64,000 nucleotides of DNA from Lamellibrachia satsuma (taxonomy: Eukaryota; Annelida; Polychaeta; Sabellida; Siboglinidae), in contig BSQZ01000036.1 in assembly GCA_033239005.1 (NCBI GenBank), forward strand, positions 3,301,001 through 3,365,000, in the 5' to 3' direction. Position numbers and translations under genes: made by a program. Positions 1-10,438 of the stretch are shown here, piece by piece. Each line of letters begins with the position of its first letter. Position 1 is the first letter of the stretch. Below the pieces are notes generated by a model. That model searched no databases, had not been told where the DNA came from, and saw only the letters and a program-made list of their open reading frames with translations.

Positions 1-475
1 ACCACATCGCGATGTTGTACCACATGGCGATGTTGTACCACAAATGGCGATGTTGTTCCACAAATGGCGATGTTGTTCCACAAATGGCGATGTTGTACCA
101 CATGGCGATGTTGTACCACATGGCGATGTTGTTCCACAAATGGCGATGTTGTACCACATGGCGATGTTGTACTACAAATGGCGATGTTGTACCACAAACG
201 GCGATGTTGTTCCACAAATGGTGATGTTGTACCACAAATGGTGATGTTGTACCACATGGCGATGTTGTACCACAAATGGCGATGTTGTACCACAAATGGC
301 GATGTTGTACCACAAATGGCGATGTTGTTCCACAAATGGTGATGCTGTATCACAAATGGCAATGTTCTACCACAAGTGCGATGTTGTACCACAAATGACG
401 ATGTTGTACCACAAATGGCAATTTTGTACAACAAATCGGGATGTTGTATCACAAATGGCAATGTTGTAACACCAT
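1..475. repeat. Minisatellite, 18/20-bp unit (copy 1)
   Basis: Tandem copies of a 20-bp unit (caaatggcgatgttgtacca) mixed with an 18-bp form lacking two bases. The array runs from the window edge and decays near 475. Three overlapping open frames here are only the repeat read in different frames. The same minisatellite lies at 4436-4625, just downstream of peptide gene 1, and the sequence after both arrays also matches. Confidence 0.95.
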
Positions 476-727
476 CCCTGGTACATCCGCAAGAATAAAC
501 AGACTTGAACGTCACCATGTGACTATATTAACCAATGACATTTAGTGCTAGAAAATCAGTTAGACAGGTAGTTTATTCAGTTATGTATTAATTAGACTGG
601 ATAGTTTATTCAGTCACGTATCAGTTGCAACTGATCTAAATACTAGGGTTCAGTCAATGTCATATGTTCTACCTTGATTTGTAACCACAAATACATGAAA
701 TATGTGTTATTTATAACATGTTTAATG
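476..727. repeat. Duplicated flank, paralogous to about 4626-4915
   Basis: After the minisatellite the sequence (agaataa..., then a g-c-tag-a-aatcagtt stretch, then a catat-ttctac-ttgat stretch) matches the sequence following the second minisatellite at 4626-4915. This makes 1-727 the downstream flank of an earlier array unit. No gene is seen in it. Confidence 0.7.
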
Positions 728-930
728 TGCCTGTAAGTGCAAGTGGAGCACGTGGTTGTGTGGTAGAGTGTCGGACTTTGAGTCATGTGGATCGCAGTTC
801 TAAACCACCTATTGGTACTGTCGTTTCGAAACATGGGCAATTTTGTTCACCCCACTTTGTGTGTGACATTCGGAAGAGACACTAAAAGCTGTTGATCTTT
901 TCTGCCTGGTGTCTATTTCAGGGGATGTAA
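728..930 (+). mobile_element. Degenerate tRNA-derived SINE
   Basis: A decayed tRNA-like head is followed by the body shared with the SINE at 46818: a tttcgaa..tgggcaatttt block, cacccactttg, and ttcggaagagacactaaaag. The promoter boxes are eroded, so this is an old copy. Confidence 0.75.
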
Positions 931-1189
931 AACACACCACACAGGGAAATGGAAAAAATCTACTGTGGACTCACTAACTCTAGATAAGGAAAACTCAAAT
1001 AAACATAAACTTAAATGAACTCATGTGGAGCTAATTCCTCGATGCTCAGGGTATCTACAATGATATGAAGAAAGAAAGTGCTAAGTTGAAATTCAGTTGA
1101 GGTTTGTGCATGTTGCGTCATCAGCTACCATCTAACTTGTACAACAAGCCACATTCACTAGGGAGACATCAAATGTGTGTTTGTTACTC

Positions 1190-1365
1190 AGAAACGGGTG
1201 TTTGTGGGTCAGACATGGGTGCCTGTGAGTCAGACAGGGGTGTTTGTGAGTCAGACAAGGGTGTTTGTGAGTCAGACAAGGGTGCTTGTGAGTCAGACAT
1301 GGGTGTTTGTGAGTCAGACATGGGTGTTTGTGAATCAGACAGGGGTGTTTGTGAGGCAGACACAG
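1190..1365. repeat. Minisatellite, 21-bp unit, about 9 copies
   Basis: The unit is gggtgtttgtgagtcagacat with point variants. Because 21 is a multiple of three, frames stay open on both strands (about 1104-1412 plus, 1132-1389 minus). These are repeat artefacts, not genes. Confidence 0.95.
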
Positions 1366-2008
1366 TTCACTGGACATGCCCGTACTCACTGGGGTTAAGG
1401 GGGTTCAAATGAAACCCCGTTTTTGACAGAATTTTGCTTAACTGTAAATTTTTTTAGAAATCACGCTCGAACCCCCCTTTTCAAAACCTTGAGGCCAGGT
1501 CTGCTGGAAACAGAGACCTTTTGTGCCTTCAATAAAGTTATGTAAACATACTTATTACAACTTATTTGAAGCATTCACTGACACACACACCTGTGGTTTA
1601 TAGAAGCACCACAAGGAAGAGACTAACACAAGGTGCAACGACTAAAGTAAATGCACTTATCATTATTTATCAACGACAAGTGTTTGTGACTTATACAGAA
1701 GCAGTTTGGGAGGTTTCCGAATTGCTCTTCCTGACAAGATGGACAGGCCACTAGAGCACTGATCGTGACAATATACCTGTCGTGCACTCCGCTGTTAGTG
1801 TGCACGTATCGTACTCAAGATATCACACGCACATAGTTCACTTGAGAGAAACCAGCTTAGCGACAGATTACTTCCAAATATGAACACTACTGGGGTACGT
1901 AACTTACTATGCTACCGCAGAAACTTTGCATTATCAACAATGTGCTCATTTTATTAACACACACACATGCACGCACGCACATGCATGCGTACAAGTTGCT
2001 TATTGCAT
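1366..2008. other. No gene recognised
   Basis: Unique-looking AT-rich sequence. An AATAAA lies near 1530, but I found no exon, splice-site pair or conserved protein motif. A short CA/CACG-rich patch at 1955-1990 precedes the next minisatellite. Confidence 0.6.
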
Positions 2009-2220
2009 TGACATGTGATTTGCCAATGTAGTATTTATTGTAAAGACATATATGTGATTTGGCAATGTAGTATTTATTGTAAAGACATATATGTGATTTG
2101 GCAATGTAGTATTTATTGTAATGACATATATGTGATTTGCCAATGTAGTATTTATTGTAATGACATATATGTGATTTGGCAATGTGTTGCTTATTGTATT
2201 GATGTGTGATTTGCTAATAT
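2009..2220. repeat. Minisatellite, 39-bp unit, about 5 copies
   Basis: Four clean copies and one decayed copy of a 39-bp unit that starts tatgtgatttggcaatgtag. The unit is a multiple of three, which explains the open frames on both strands. Confidence 0.95.
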
Positions 2221-2419
2221 AAAAACCAATACTACGAATATAAATATATCCAGCTACCTGTGTTGAATACTAAATATGTCAGTAATATGTGATTCATCAA
2301 TAAATCAGATGATGTTACTGACAGTCAAAACTGGGGTGAATATTGGGATGATGTCACAGAATGTCAAAAGTTATGAGCAGTTAGCCATGTTGGTTCCAAG
2401 CAAACAGGTGCAAGTTTTG

Positions 2420-2758
2420 CAGTAGTTTATAGGGATCACTATCGGGGATAGTTGTACTATTGCTGTATAACTATTGCAATACTATTGCGATCGCTTCATA
2501 ACTATTGAGCTTTTTCTAATTGATGATTGTTGATGTTAGGTCGGTAAATAAATAAATAAAATTATCCAATATAGTTGAAATAACATCTATTACTACAGCG
2601 ACACAAATATCCCTGCTGATATTTGTTGTTGCCAACTATCGTTACTATCTATAGTTCAGTGTACTATCGATGATAACTATCGACGTTTCAATTTACTATC
2701 GATAGTAGTGCAGACTGTTGCAATGCATCAATAGTTTGGTGTATTGTTACAGCCTAGT
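2420..2758. mobile_element. Palindrome-rich non-autonomous DNA element
   Basis: The element opens with ATAGGGATCACTATCGGGGA and closes with TGTATTGTTACAGCCTA. It is packed with short palindromes of the type CTATCGATAG and strings of ACTATTGC. Partial relatives lie in the introns of peptide genes 3 (about 9027-9380) and 5 (about 16825-17140). The weak similarity of its ends (TAGG-x-TGTAAC type) suggests a MITE; the superfamily is uncertain. Confidence 0.6.
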
Positions 2759-2986
2759 AGTTGGATATTTTTTATTAACTGAAGATCTGAGAGGTTCTAA
2801 GTTAATTTCAACTGTAACGTATTCAAGTGTATATAATCAAAGTGAAAGCAATTCTCACAAATTTTATCACAATAATTGACATTGAGTTATTAATATAATT
2901 CATACACAGGGCAATTTGTACCTGATGATTTGTTCCCAATATGATGATGGCTCTTACAAACCAGCATATAATATAGATCAGGCTAA

Positions 2987-3429
2987 CAGAGGTGAGAATT
3001 ATCAGTTGCCTGGTCGCCAATAGCACCCAAAAATGGCTTTGGGCAACTTAAATTTTTTACTACAGTGGCCCACATGGCGACTTGAAATATTTACGGAGTT
3101 GCAATATCAAAAATAAACAGAATGTTAATAAACATCTCAGAAGTGTTGTCCTGGCTATATCCCATTTATGTTAACCATGTTTGACACTTTTGACACTGCA
3201 AGAAATGTTGCCAAACCGTAGCCGAAGCGATATCAATAGGGAGCATTCATTGTATTTTTAATCAACCACATCGATGCTACACATGTAACTAAATGGTTAT
3301 TCTACACTGAAATAATAACCGGTCATGTTAATAGTCTTGGTGCCACTTATATGTCCACATGGTGCGCGGAGCGCTTCTGGTGAATTAATCGGGAACATGG
3401 TTAAAGTTTCTCTAGGCTGGCACTGCCGT

Positions 3430-3473
<44 letters not shown>

Positions 3474-3917
3474 GTGGTGGGCGTGACACCGTTTTAGTAA
3501 CATTTTGAGGTAAAATCAGGTCCTGTGAAAAATCAGCAGGTCCTGTAAACTGTTCAGTTCACAGGACCTGATGTCCTGTGACACTTGGAGACTTTTCGCG
3601 TAGTGTTGGTGCACTATGTTATGAAAGCAAAACAATCTGTCACATGTGTACAATTGTATACTGTATTTTATTCAGTATTAATTATGTATTACATTGTACA
3701 GATCCTGCCTTGAAAATAAATGTTTCAAAACTCTGCGTTTTTGATGTATTTATCTGTTGTTGATGTCGTTCGTACATTCTAACTTCAAAGTATTTACTTT
3801 CTATTACCAAAGTATTGATTAGCAAGTGGGCTACCTAAGAAGCTATCGGGTTACTTCACTTTGCAAGGTTGGTAGCCCGACTGGCTACCTTTCATGACTT
3901 GCTAAATCTCACCCCTG
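2987..3917. mobile_element. hAT-like non-autonomous element, copy 1
   Basis: It begins CAGAGGTGAGAATTATC and ends GCTAAATCTCACCCCTG, which are inverted copies of each other. It shares its interior with the cleaner copy at 23691-24385. Flanks GGCTAA and GGCTGA look like a 6-bp target duplication with one mismatch. A (TA)n tract at about 3431-3470 and a short inverted repeat around ggtcctgt (3520-3580) lie inside. No transposase frame is visible, so it is a deletion derivative; CAGRGGTG ends are typical of hAT elements. Confidence 0.75.
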
Positions 3918-4129
3918 GGCTGATAACAGTTTGGCTTGAACAAAAGGACACCACAGCAAAACCAACATTATTATTATTATTATTAAAACATATGAAGTGG
4001 GATGTTTTCAAATGTCAGCAGAAAGTTATCATCTATTAAACTATTGTGAAATTATTCTTACAATAATCCATTTGGAAACATACCATTCTATACACCTAAT
4101 GGTTATGTATTTATGTGACATAATTTCAG

Positions 4130-4363
4130 TGTGCCGTTGTGGCCCTGCTGCTGCTATTCACTGCAACGGTGTCAACTATAACCACCACCATGAGTCCGGC
4201 ATTCATCGCTTGCAAACGCCAGTGTGAGTTGGACCACATGGAGTGCATCGAGAGCAATTGGGAACTGCGAGATTCGTCGGACCACTACATCATTCCGAAT
4301 CCTTGCTTTGCATTCACCAGAGATTGCCTGACTATGTGCCATGTAAAACACGCGTTGCCTTAA
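4130..4363 (+). CDS. Peptide gene 1, second exon only (alpha type, secreted six-cysteine peptide)
   Basis: After a good acceptor (taatttcag) the exon reads CAVVALLLLFTATVST, the same hydrophobic signal-peptide core as its paralogues, then a Thr-rich spacer and a mature region with six cysteines spaced 3-6-19-6-3. It ends at TAA with the tail HVKHALP, longer than in any paralogue. The Glu-Cys-x6-Cys helix and the IIP before the fourth cysteine place it with the alpha genes at 8994 and 16793. I could not find a 15-nt first exon of the MK-x-x-V/GTATGT kind in 480-4120, so the exon may be orphaned, may use a diverged first exon, or its first exon may have been displaced by insertions (transposon-like elements lie at 2420 and 2987). 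Function unknown. The exon itself is intact. Confidence 0.7.
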   Translation, partial: CAVVALLLLFTATVSTITTTMSPAFIACKRQCELDHMECIESNWELRDSSDHYIIPNPCFAFTRDCLTMCHVKHALP

Positions 4364-4435
4364 ATTGACACACAACTACAAATCGTCTGATAACAAATCG
4401 TAGCAGAACTCTCTACAGTGTGGACAGCATCCTTA

Positions 4436-4625
4436 TGAACAAATAGTGATGTTGTACTACAAATGACGATCTTATACCATAAATAGTGATGTTGTGCCAA
4501 AAATGGCAATGTTGTACCACAAATGGCGATGTTGTTACACAAATGGCGATGTTGTTACACAAATGGCGATGTTGCACAACAAAATATCGATGTTGCACCA
4601 CAAATGACGATATTGTATCACAGGA
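4436..4625. repeat. Minisatellite, 20-bp unit (copy 2)
   Basis: About nine copies of aaatggcgatgttgttacac-type units, the same repeat as at the window start. Open frames on both strands here are artefacts. Confidence 0.9.
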
Positions 4626-4758
4626 GCACATACCCAGCTCTTCTGTGAGAATAAGCGCGGACGTGAACATTACCCAGTGGCTATTTGACATTTTCTGCTA
4701 GATAATCAGTTGGACTGGTGAATTTCCATCTCGAATCAGTTGCACACATAGATGAGCA

Positions 4759-4847
4759 TACCATTCATTCAATCGTGTCTGCATTCATTCAATCGTGTCC
4801 ACTTTCAATTCAATCGTGTCCGCATGCCGACACGATTGAATGAATGA
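4759..4847. repeat. Three direct copies plus one inverted copy of an 18-bp motif
   Basis: The motif cattcattcaatcgtgtc occurs twice, then as a shortened third copy, then in reverse complement (gacacgattgaatgaatg). It can form a hairpin with alternative partners. No coding content. Confidence 0.85.
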
Positions 4848-4915
4848 TAGCCCAATGTCATATTCTACTTTGATGTCTTTAGTTACACATACATAAACTA
4901 TATGTCATTTATTAA

Positions 4916-5480
4916 CACATTTCCTATTCCATATATATTTGAAACGCATGCATTTGACTGCAACCTTCATATATTCAGGAGTTCTCAAAAGATCATCATT
5001 TTGCAGATACCTATTATAATTATTAATAAAAAATCTGTTATTAATGCATATACAAATGTAGTTTGTTGTTGTGATACTCTAGTAAAAAAGACATACATTA
5101 TGATACTGTTGCGTGTGTTTGCAATATTTATTTTATACGTTCAATAGTTTCCGCAATGTCGGCTGTAGAAGTAAGTTTCAAATGTGACGCCATACAGAGG
5201 ACGGACGGACAGAGGGAGGGAGGGACGTACGGACACATATATACCACGGACGGATGGACAGACGGACATACACCACAGATGGACGGATGGATGCAGACAG
5301 ATATTGTCTTAACAGTGATGCAAACAAAACAAATTATAATAAAATGATGTTGTGCATATTTAAAAATGTAGCTGCTTCATGTGTTCCTCAATTTCTACGA
5401 CAGACTATCTTTGCACATACTTTATGGAAAAGACTATCACTGTGCCAAGAATGGTGCCCCATTGTTTGTTGATAAACCCC
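4916..5480. other. No gene; GGAC-type simple repeat inside
   Basis: AT-rich sequence with a purine-rich simple repeat (ggacggac, gggagggagg) at about 5195-5310. No splice sites or motif support the short open frames. Confidence 0.6.
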
Positions 5481-5488
5481 ACTTCACA

Positions 5489-5496
5489 TATAAATA
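5489..5496 (+). promoter_or_regulatory. Candidate TATA box of peptide gene 2
   Basis: TATAAATA lies 111 nt before the ATG at 5600. This upstream region does not obviously match the promoter module of genes 3-6, so the call rests on position and sequence alone. Confidence 0.4.
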
Positions 5497-5599
5497 ACAT
5501 TAATTCATTTGAATGAGTCAGTTGTTGGCCTGTTTTCATAATGAAGTATAACTCGCACAACAGAGGGACAGTTTCTTGAAAGCACGATAGAATCACAGC

Positions 5600-7333
5600 A
5601 TGAAGAATTCTGTGGTATGTAAAATTAATGTTTTAGAATTTGTGTACTGATTCTTGTAGTTGTCAAGGTGTACATGCCACAAAACTGAGCAATGAGTAAA
5701 CATTGGTTTTCTTACAAAGTGTTGAGTTTGGCTCAACCGACTACGAGATTAAAGGTACATAGGTCTGATTGTTGTTATTGTCAAGTCTTGTTTTATAGTA
5801 TAAACTACAGAGGTTTATCTATATCTTAACATCTTGACCGCCCAAAAGTGTTTTAATGAACCACAATTTTTAAATATAAGTTGACCGTTATCTGTTTACG
5901 AATACCGACCTTGCTGTTCAGCAAGCAATGTAAACATGATAATCGGGTCGAAACAGTCAAATTAGTCCAATAACGGTCAAATTATCTTACCACACTATGG
6001 TTAATTAGAACACATTTGAGTGGTTACAATGCTAGTACAGACATAGTTTATACAATATAACATGATTTTACAATAAAAACCATCAGACTATGTATCTATC
6101 TTTAAAAAAGGTAACTTTTTTCATTGCACCTATAAGAGTTACTAAGACAACCATTTGCAACTACAGTTAAGAATATAACAGCTGTTGTTTACTAGGGAAA
6201 CCTTATTAAACAAACATCATCTTAATTTTGTCGGTCACGCCAGACTGTTAGATAACCCTATGTCACGAGTGTCGTAGTCTGGTTATATTTACTCATCAAA
6301 TGAAAATATATTTGTAAACACCTACTCCTATACTTGCCAATAGTCCCCTTTCTGATATAACACTTTCACTGAGACTTCGAGTTGGTTGTGTAAAATGTAT
6401 ATACCGGCCGCACTTATTACATCGCACGGTAGTCTATGTTACCAGATTTCACCGAACTGCGCATGTGCTTATCAGTCTGGTTAACTTGGCAGCTCCCAGT
6501 TAAATGGGGAATTTCCCAGAATATTCCACTTTTAAAACACATTCTGAGTAAACCAAAGGTGTGATATTCTTGATTTTAGTGGCACATGGTTAGTTTTTGT
6601 CTCTTTTAGATGCATAGGCCCAAAACCATGACTTGTTTCAACTTCTGTCAATGTTACGTTTACAGTATAAATAATTTTCACGTCATTTCTAAAGAACAGC
6701 TCCACAAAACCACTTTTGATGTGTGTGTGCAGTACAGTATTGTTTTTTTCCATTGAAACCAATGCGAAATGTGAGTCAGGCATTTTGACACTGTGCTAAA
6801 ATTATAACTTGTTATTAATAAAAACAATATACAATGATCTGTCTTTTCACCAACCTTAACTAGTGTTTGTTTTTGTCAAATTCTACAATTTGTTTTTGAG
6901 AAAATTAACATGAAAGTTATACCTATCATTTGATTTTTTAAGCAGCAGCAGAAGTCTCATAGTATGCAAATGTGCCCTTTTCCTTGTTAACAAAAATCTC
7001 AGGGTGAAAGAAATCCTCAAAAGGGGGCGCTGTCTCAAAATCACTGGGCTTTATTTGCATGCAATCAACTCAGACATAAATTAATTAACTGTCCCCATTT
7101 TGGTTATATTTCAGTGCGCCGTTGTGGCATTGTTGCTGCTATTCACAATGGTGGTGTCATCAATGGAAGACATTACCACAGAAAGCATTACTTCTAAACA
7201 ACGAAAATGGGATTTGGCATCCTGCCAGAGAATGTGCTATCTCGACAAATACAAGTGTCTTGCCATACATTCGTCACAATTTGACTTCTGCTACCAACTA
7301 CAAAAGAAATGCCTGGCTATGTGTGATGAGTAG
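5600..7333 (+). CDS. Peptide gene 2 (beta type, secreted six-cysteine peptide), exons 5600-5614 and 7115-7333
   Basis: The first coding exon is 15 nt (MKNSV) and abuts the donor GTATGT. The second follows the acceptor ttatatttcag, reads CAVVALLLLFTMVVS and completes a signal peptide; the intron is phase 0 and 1500 bp. The product is 77 residues: signal peptide (about 1-21), a Thr/Ser spacer, then cysteines spaced 3-6-10-6-3, ending CDE. Intron sequence around 6190-6340 matches the introns of genes 4 and 6 (the stretch leading to tatacttgccaa), which groups it with the beta genes. An AATAAA overlaps the stop region (7339-7344). Predicted secreted helical hairpin; function unknown. Family membership is secure from exon layout and spacing. 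Confidence 0.85.
6845..7080. repeat. Interspersed repeat, shared with 25340-25580
   Basis: A stretch with ttttgtcaaat-ctacaatttg, cagcagaagt, aaatgtgcc and tctcaaaatcac is repeated at 25340-25580; a piece seems present in reverse near 46590-46650. Class unknown. It sits at the 3' end of the intron of gene 2. Confidence 0.6.
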
Positions 7334-7338
7334 ATTTA

Positions 7339-7344
7339 AATAAA
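7339..7344 (+). promoter_or_regulatory. Polyadenylation signal AATAAA of gene 2
   Basis: A canonical hexamer six bases after the stop codon. Confidence 0.55.
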
Positions 7345-7348
7345 ACAC

Positions 7349-7556
7349 CACAATGAACATGTTCATACCATTTCAACTCGGACAGATGAATTTACTAAAG
7401 ATACTACAATGAACCAGCTCATACCAGTCCAACTCAGACAGATGGATTAACTAAAGATACTACAATGAACAAGCTCGAACCAGTTCAACTTGGACATACT
7501 AATTAACTAGACACACTATGATGAACCAGTTCGTACCAGTTCAACTCGGACAGACT
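7349..7556. repeat. 56-bp tandem repeat downstream of gene 2
   Basis: Three to four copies of a unit containing actacaatgaac, cagttcaactcggacaga and ttaactaaaga. A single related copy follows gene 4 (about 12410-12470), so the unit derives from the ancestral 3' flank and was amplified here. Confidence 0.85.
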
Positions 7557-7771
7557 TGAGAGCCTTGACTCCTGAATGAGGTGGTTGTTCCTGGATGAGG
7601 AGAAACAGCCAAAAGATGAGGGAAAAGAAAGCCAAAGGAAGACACCCAACATTCAGGACAACATAAATGTTTTGATTTAAAATTCTCAACATTAGCAGCT
7701 GCTGGTGGTTGCCATTCAATACTATGATATCAATGTTACTGTATTGAAGCAAATTGCACATTTCACAAGAC

Positions 7772-8257
7772 GAAAATAGATAAAATGCTAACTCCTAACT
7801 GTTTGTTGAAAATAAACTATTTGATTGATTGTTTGATTGTTTGAGGTATTGCACCCATTTTGGAAATTGGAGTCATACTATCAAAATAAACACAAGTTAT
7901 TTTTATATGTATACGCAGCCAGTCATTGTGTAAATTGTTGTTCTTTGCCAGTAGTTGTATAAAGTAACAACCCCAGAGACAAGGAGATTAAGAGAAGATC
8001 AAATTGAAGTTGTTGAAAATAGATAAAATGCTAACTCCTAACTGTTTGTTGAAAATAAACTATTTGATTGATTGTTTGATTGTTTGAGGTATTGCACCCA
8101 TTTTGGAAATTGGAGTCATACTATCAAAATAAACATAAGTTATTCTTATATGTATGCGCAGCCAGTCATTGTGTAAATTGTTGTTCTTTGCCAGTAGTTG
8201 TATAAAGTAACAACCCTAGAGACAAGGAGGTTAAGAGAAGATCAAATTGAAGTTGTT
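7772..8257. repeat. Tandem duplication, 243-bp unit, 2 copies
   Basis: Positions 7772-8014 are repeated almost exactly at 8015-8257. Each unit carries a ttgattgattgtttgattg tail like those ending L2/CR1-type retrotransposons, and the start of the reverse transcriptase relic described next. Confidence 0.9.
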
Positions 8258-8445
8258 AAGATATTGAATGGGTATGAAAGTATTGATAGAAATATTTTTG
8301 TTACTCATCTTCTAACATCAGTGAAGGATCAGTGTAGATTGGATAGGAGAAAATACTCATTCTCAAAGAGAAAGTGGAACAAATCATCTACAGATTGTGT
8401 AAATAAATGGTAGCAGCATGAATATGTTTAAAAAGAAAATCCATG
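8198..8445 (+). pseudogene. Non-LTR retrotransposon relic (C-terminal end of reverse transcriptase)
   Basis: The frame reads TTLETRRLREDQIEVVKILN, then GYESIDRNIF, VKDQCRLD-RRKYSF, KWNKSSTDCVN. This is the familiar last segment of CR1/L2/jockey-type ORF2, which normally ends soon after the W-N-x-L-x-x-x-C-V stretch. Internal residues are missing between NIFV and VKDQ, and the frame stops shortly after. A second copy of the same family is at 60186-60405. Confidence 0.8.
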
Positions 8446-8639
8446 AAGAATTGCTGGACTTTCCATATGCCAATGGCTTTCTTATCCACTTGTCATCTGG
8501 GCATAGAGTTACATCATTAATCATTCCTAGGACAATAGCCCTTTACACAAACAAATTTGGTGCGGACGAGTAGTTATCCATATGGACATTTCACGTTTCT
8601 AGCTAAGGGAAGGGACAAGCAGAACACGCCCAATATCGG

Positions 8640-8765
8640 TGTGTAAACACTGATCCACTAAAGAAACTTGAATCAAGTGTTTACGAGTGTGTTATATAAA
8701 GTGAGCCGCTCCCCTAGAACAAAGATAAATACACTTGATACATTTGAAGCTCTTTCTAGCATGTC
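8640..8765 (+). promoter_or_regulatory. Promoter-like module of gene 3 with TATATAAA (8693-8700)
   Basis: The module contains caagtgtttac, TATATAAA, then gtgagcc-ctcccc, aaatacacttgatac and a ttgaagc-ctttct-gcat block. The same order occurs upstream of genes 4, 5 and 6. The TATA lies 301 nt before the ATG, implying a long 5' UTR or an extra leader exon. Confidence 0.6.
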
Positions 8766-8993
8766 TTACTATTTCAAGCAGAGGAATCCTAAGTGATGCT
8801 TAGCCCAGTCTCTCAGCTTTAAGCATGATGCAATAAAGGCACTTGTATCACGGGACTGGTTAAGATGATTTCAAGGAACTCCCAAAGCTCTAAACCGGTC
8901 ACTTGCTTCTCTCCAGTTTTAGTGCTTTTGCATCTGTACAGCAGGCACACAGCTTTAAGAAAACACGTTAATTCTTAACAGTTTTACCCAAGT

Positions 8994-10410
8994 ATGAAGA
9001 TTGCTGTGGTATGTATATTATCTACTAGGGGTGACTTTCGGGGATAGTTTTACCATTGCGATAGTATTGGGATAGCTGTATAATTATTGCAATGCTGTCA
9101 CAATAGTTTCATAACTATCGCAATAGCATTGCGATAGTATCACGGAATAGTGAACAGTCCCAAACCATAACTGGTTGGTGGTGCCATCTGTGGGTAGTTA
9201 ATTAAAAATGCTGAATCGATGAATGACAAATGCTGATGTTAGGTCAATAAACAAATAAAATTATCCAATATAGTTGAACAAAGGTGTTTATTTCTATTAC
9301 TACAGTGACAAGTAGTCCTGCTGAATTGTTTTGCCAACTATCATTATTATCGATAGTTCAGTGTACTATCGATATTTTTGAAACTTTTTATTGTCAGTCA
9401 CAGGACCGGTAGCTGAATTTGTCTATTGTAATGGCTTGCCATTGTAATGACTTGCCATTGAACATAGCACATCGTTATTACAATCGAAATGAAGGTTTTT
9501 TATTCTACAGTTGGTCATAGGTAGATGTTTATAAATTACTTAGTGATAACTGTGAACAACCTCAGTAACGGATATTTGCTTTGTTAATTTATAAAAATTA
9601 AGAAGCACACAATTCCCAATTTTATTGAGAGTTTTTTTATGGCATTAGTTGTTGGTATGTCAAATTTGCATTGCAATTAGATTTTTATTTGAAAAATAAT
9701 ATTTTCTTTATTGACAATTTAACTCTGTGTGTAAAAACCCCTTCCCTGTTCCCAATTAGTGGAACATTCAGTTCATAATATTTTCTAGAACAAGTTCTAA
9801 CAGTTAGTTCACTGTAATATAATATTTAATTATTATTTAATGTAAAACATATCACACGTTTATCTGCAAAACGCATTGTGTCCATTTTGTGCATTTTGAG
9901 ATAAATCATGTTTTGGTTTGTTCATTGTTATGTGATAGATGGGAAAACCGGTATTTCGTCAGTCCATAGCATGGCATATAATGTGATTTTCTGCAAAATT
10001 CTTTAACCTCCATCACTACCAACTTAATGGCTGCACAAAACCACTCTTCATTCAATTTGTTTGATTTTGGCATTTAACATGTTTTTTGTAGATAAACGCC
10101 TCAAACGTAGGTTCAGTTATTATAGGCACCGAGTATGTTGTTACCTGAGAAATCAAAGCACCAACCAATACCATTGATATTTCAGAATGCCATTGCAGCA
10201 TTGCTGCTGCTATTCACCACTATGGTATCAACTACTCCCATCACCACCACGGAGCACCCAAGCCCAGAACTTCTTGCTTGTGTACGAAAATGCGAGTTGA
10301 CCCACTTGGAATGCCTCGAAACGTTCTGGAGCGTGAATCACTCCATCATACCAATTGAATGCTATGATCTCACCAAGATATGCCTGGAACTTTGCCATCA
10401 GCAGAATTAG
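8994..10410 (+). CDS. Peptide gene 3 (alpha type, secreted six-cysteine peptide), exons 8994-9008 and 10186-10410
   Basis: Exon 1 encodes MKIAV and is followed by GTATGT. Exon 2 starts after ttgatatttcag with NAIAALLLLFTTMVST, giving a textbook signal peptide; the intron (1177 bp) is phase 0. The 79-residue product has a TTP..TTE-PSP spacer, then cysteines spaced 3-6-15-6-3 and the tail HQQN. The frame is also open upstream of exon 2 from an ATG at 10135, but that reading places a charged segment before the signal core, and the corresponding stretch of beta genes contains a stop, so I prefer the spliced start. AATAAA at 10433-10438. Closest relative: gene 5, with 13 residue changes in exon 2, eight in the 15-residue loop. 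Function unknown. Confidence 0.88.
9027..9380. mobile_element. Palindrome-rich element in the intron of gene 3
   Basis: Related to the element at 2420-2758: GGGGATAGTTTTACCATTGC, repeated caatagcattgcgatag, and CTATCGATA near the end. The right end seems lost. The copy is shared by unit B (about 16825-17140), so it predates the duplication. Confidence 0.6.
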
Positions 10411-10432
10411 CATGGATACCACAATAAAACAT

Positions 10433-10438
10433 TTTGTA
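10433..10438 (+). promoter_or_regulatory. Polyadenylation signal AATAAA of gene 3
   Basis: A canonical hexamer 22 nt after the stop codon. The paralogous site after gene 5 has lost four bases (accacaatacatttt), destroying it. Confidence 0.6.

Noticed and set aside
1..342. Open frames of 66-92 codons at the window start
   Set aside because: They are the 18/20-bp minisatellite read in several frames.
1104..1412. Cys/Asp repeat protein (102 codons) and minus-strand His/Pro repeat protein
   Set aside because: A 21-bp minisatellite whose length is a multiple of three; no start context, splice sites or variation pattern of a coding repeat.
3992..4030. ATGAAG at 3992 as the missing first exon of gene 1
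   Set aside because: It is not followed by a donor after 15 nt (no GTATGT or similar) and the next codons do not match MK-x-x-V.
10135..10410. 91-codon open frame starting at 10135 (and its counterpart at 18992) as a single-exon gene
   Set aside because: The extra N-terminal part crosses the acceptor, lacks the shape of a signal peptide start, and is stopped in the homologous beta genes. The 15-nt first exon with GTATGT explains all five genes.
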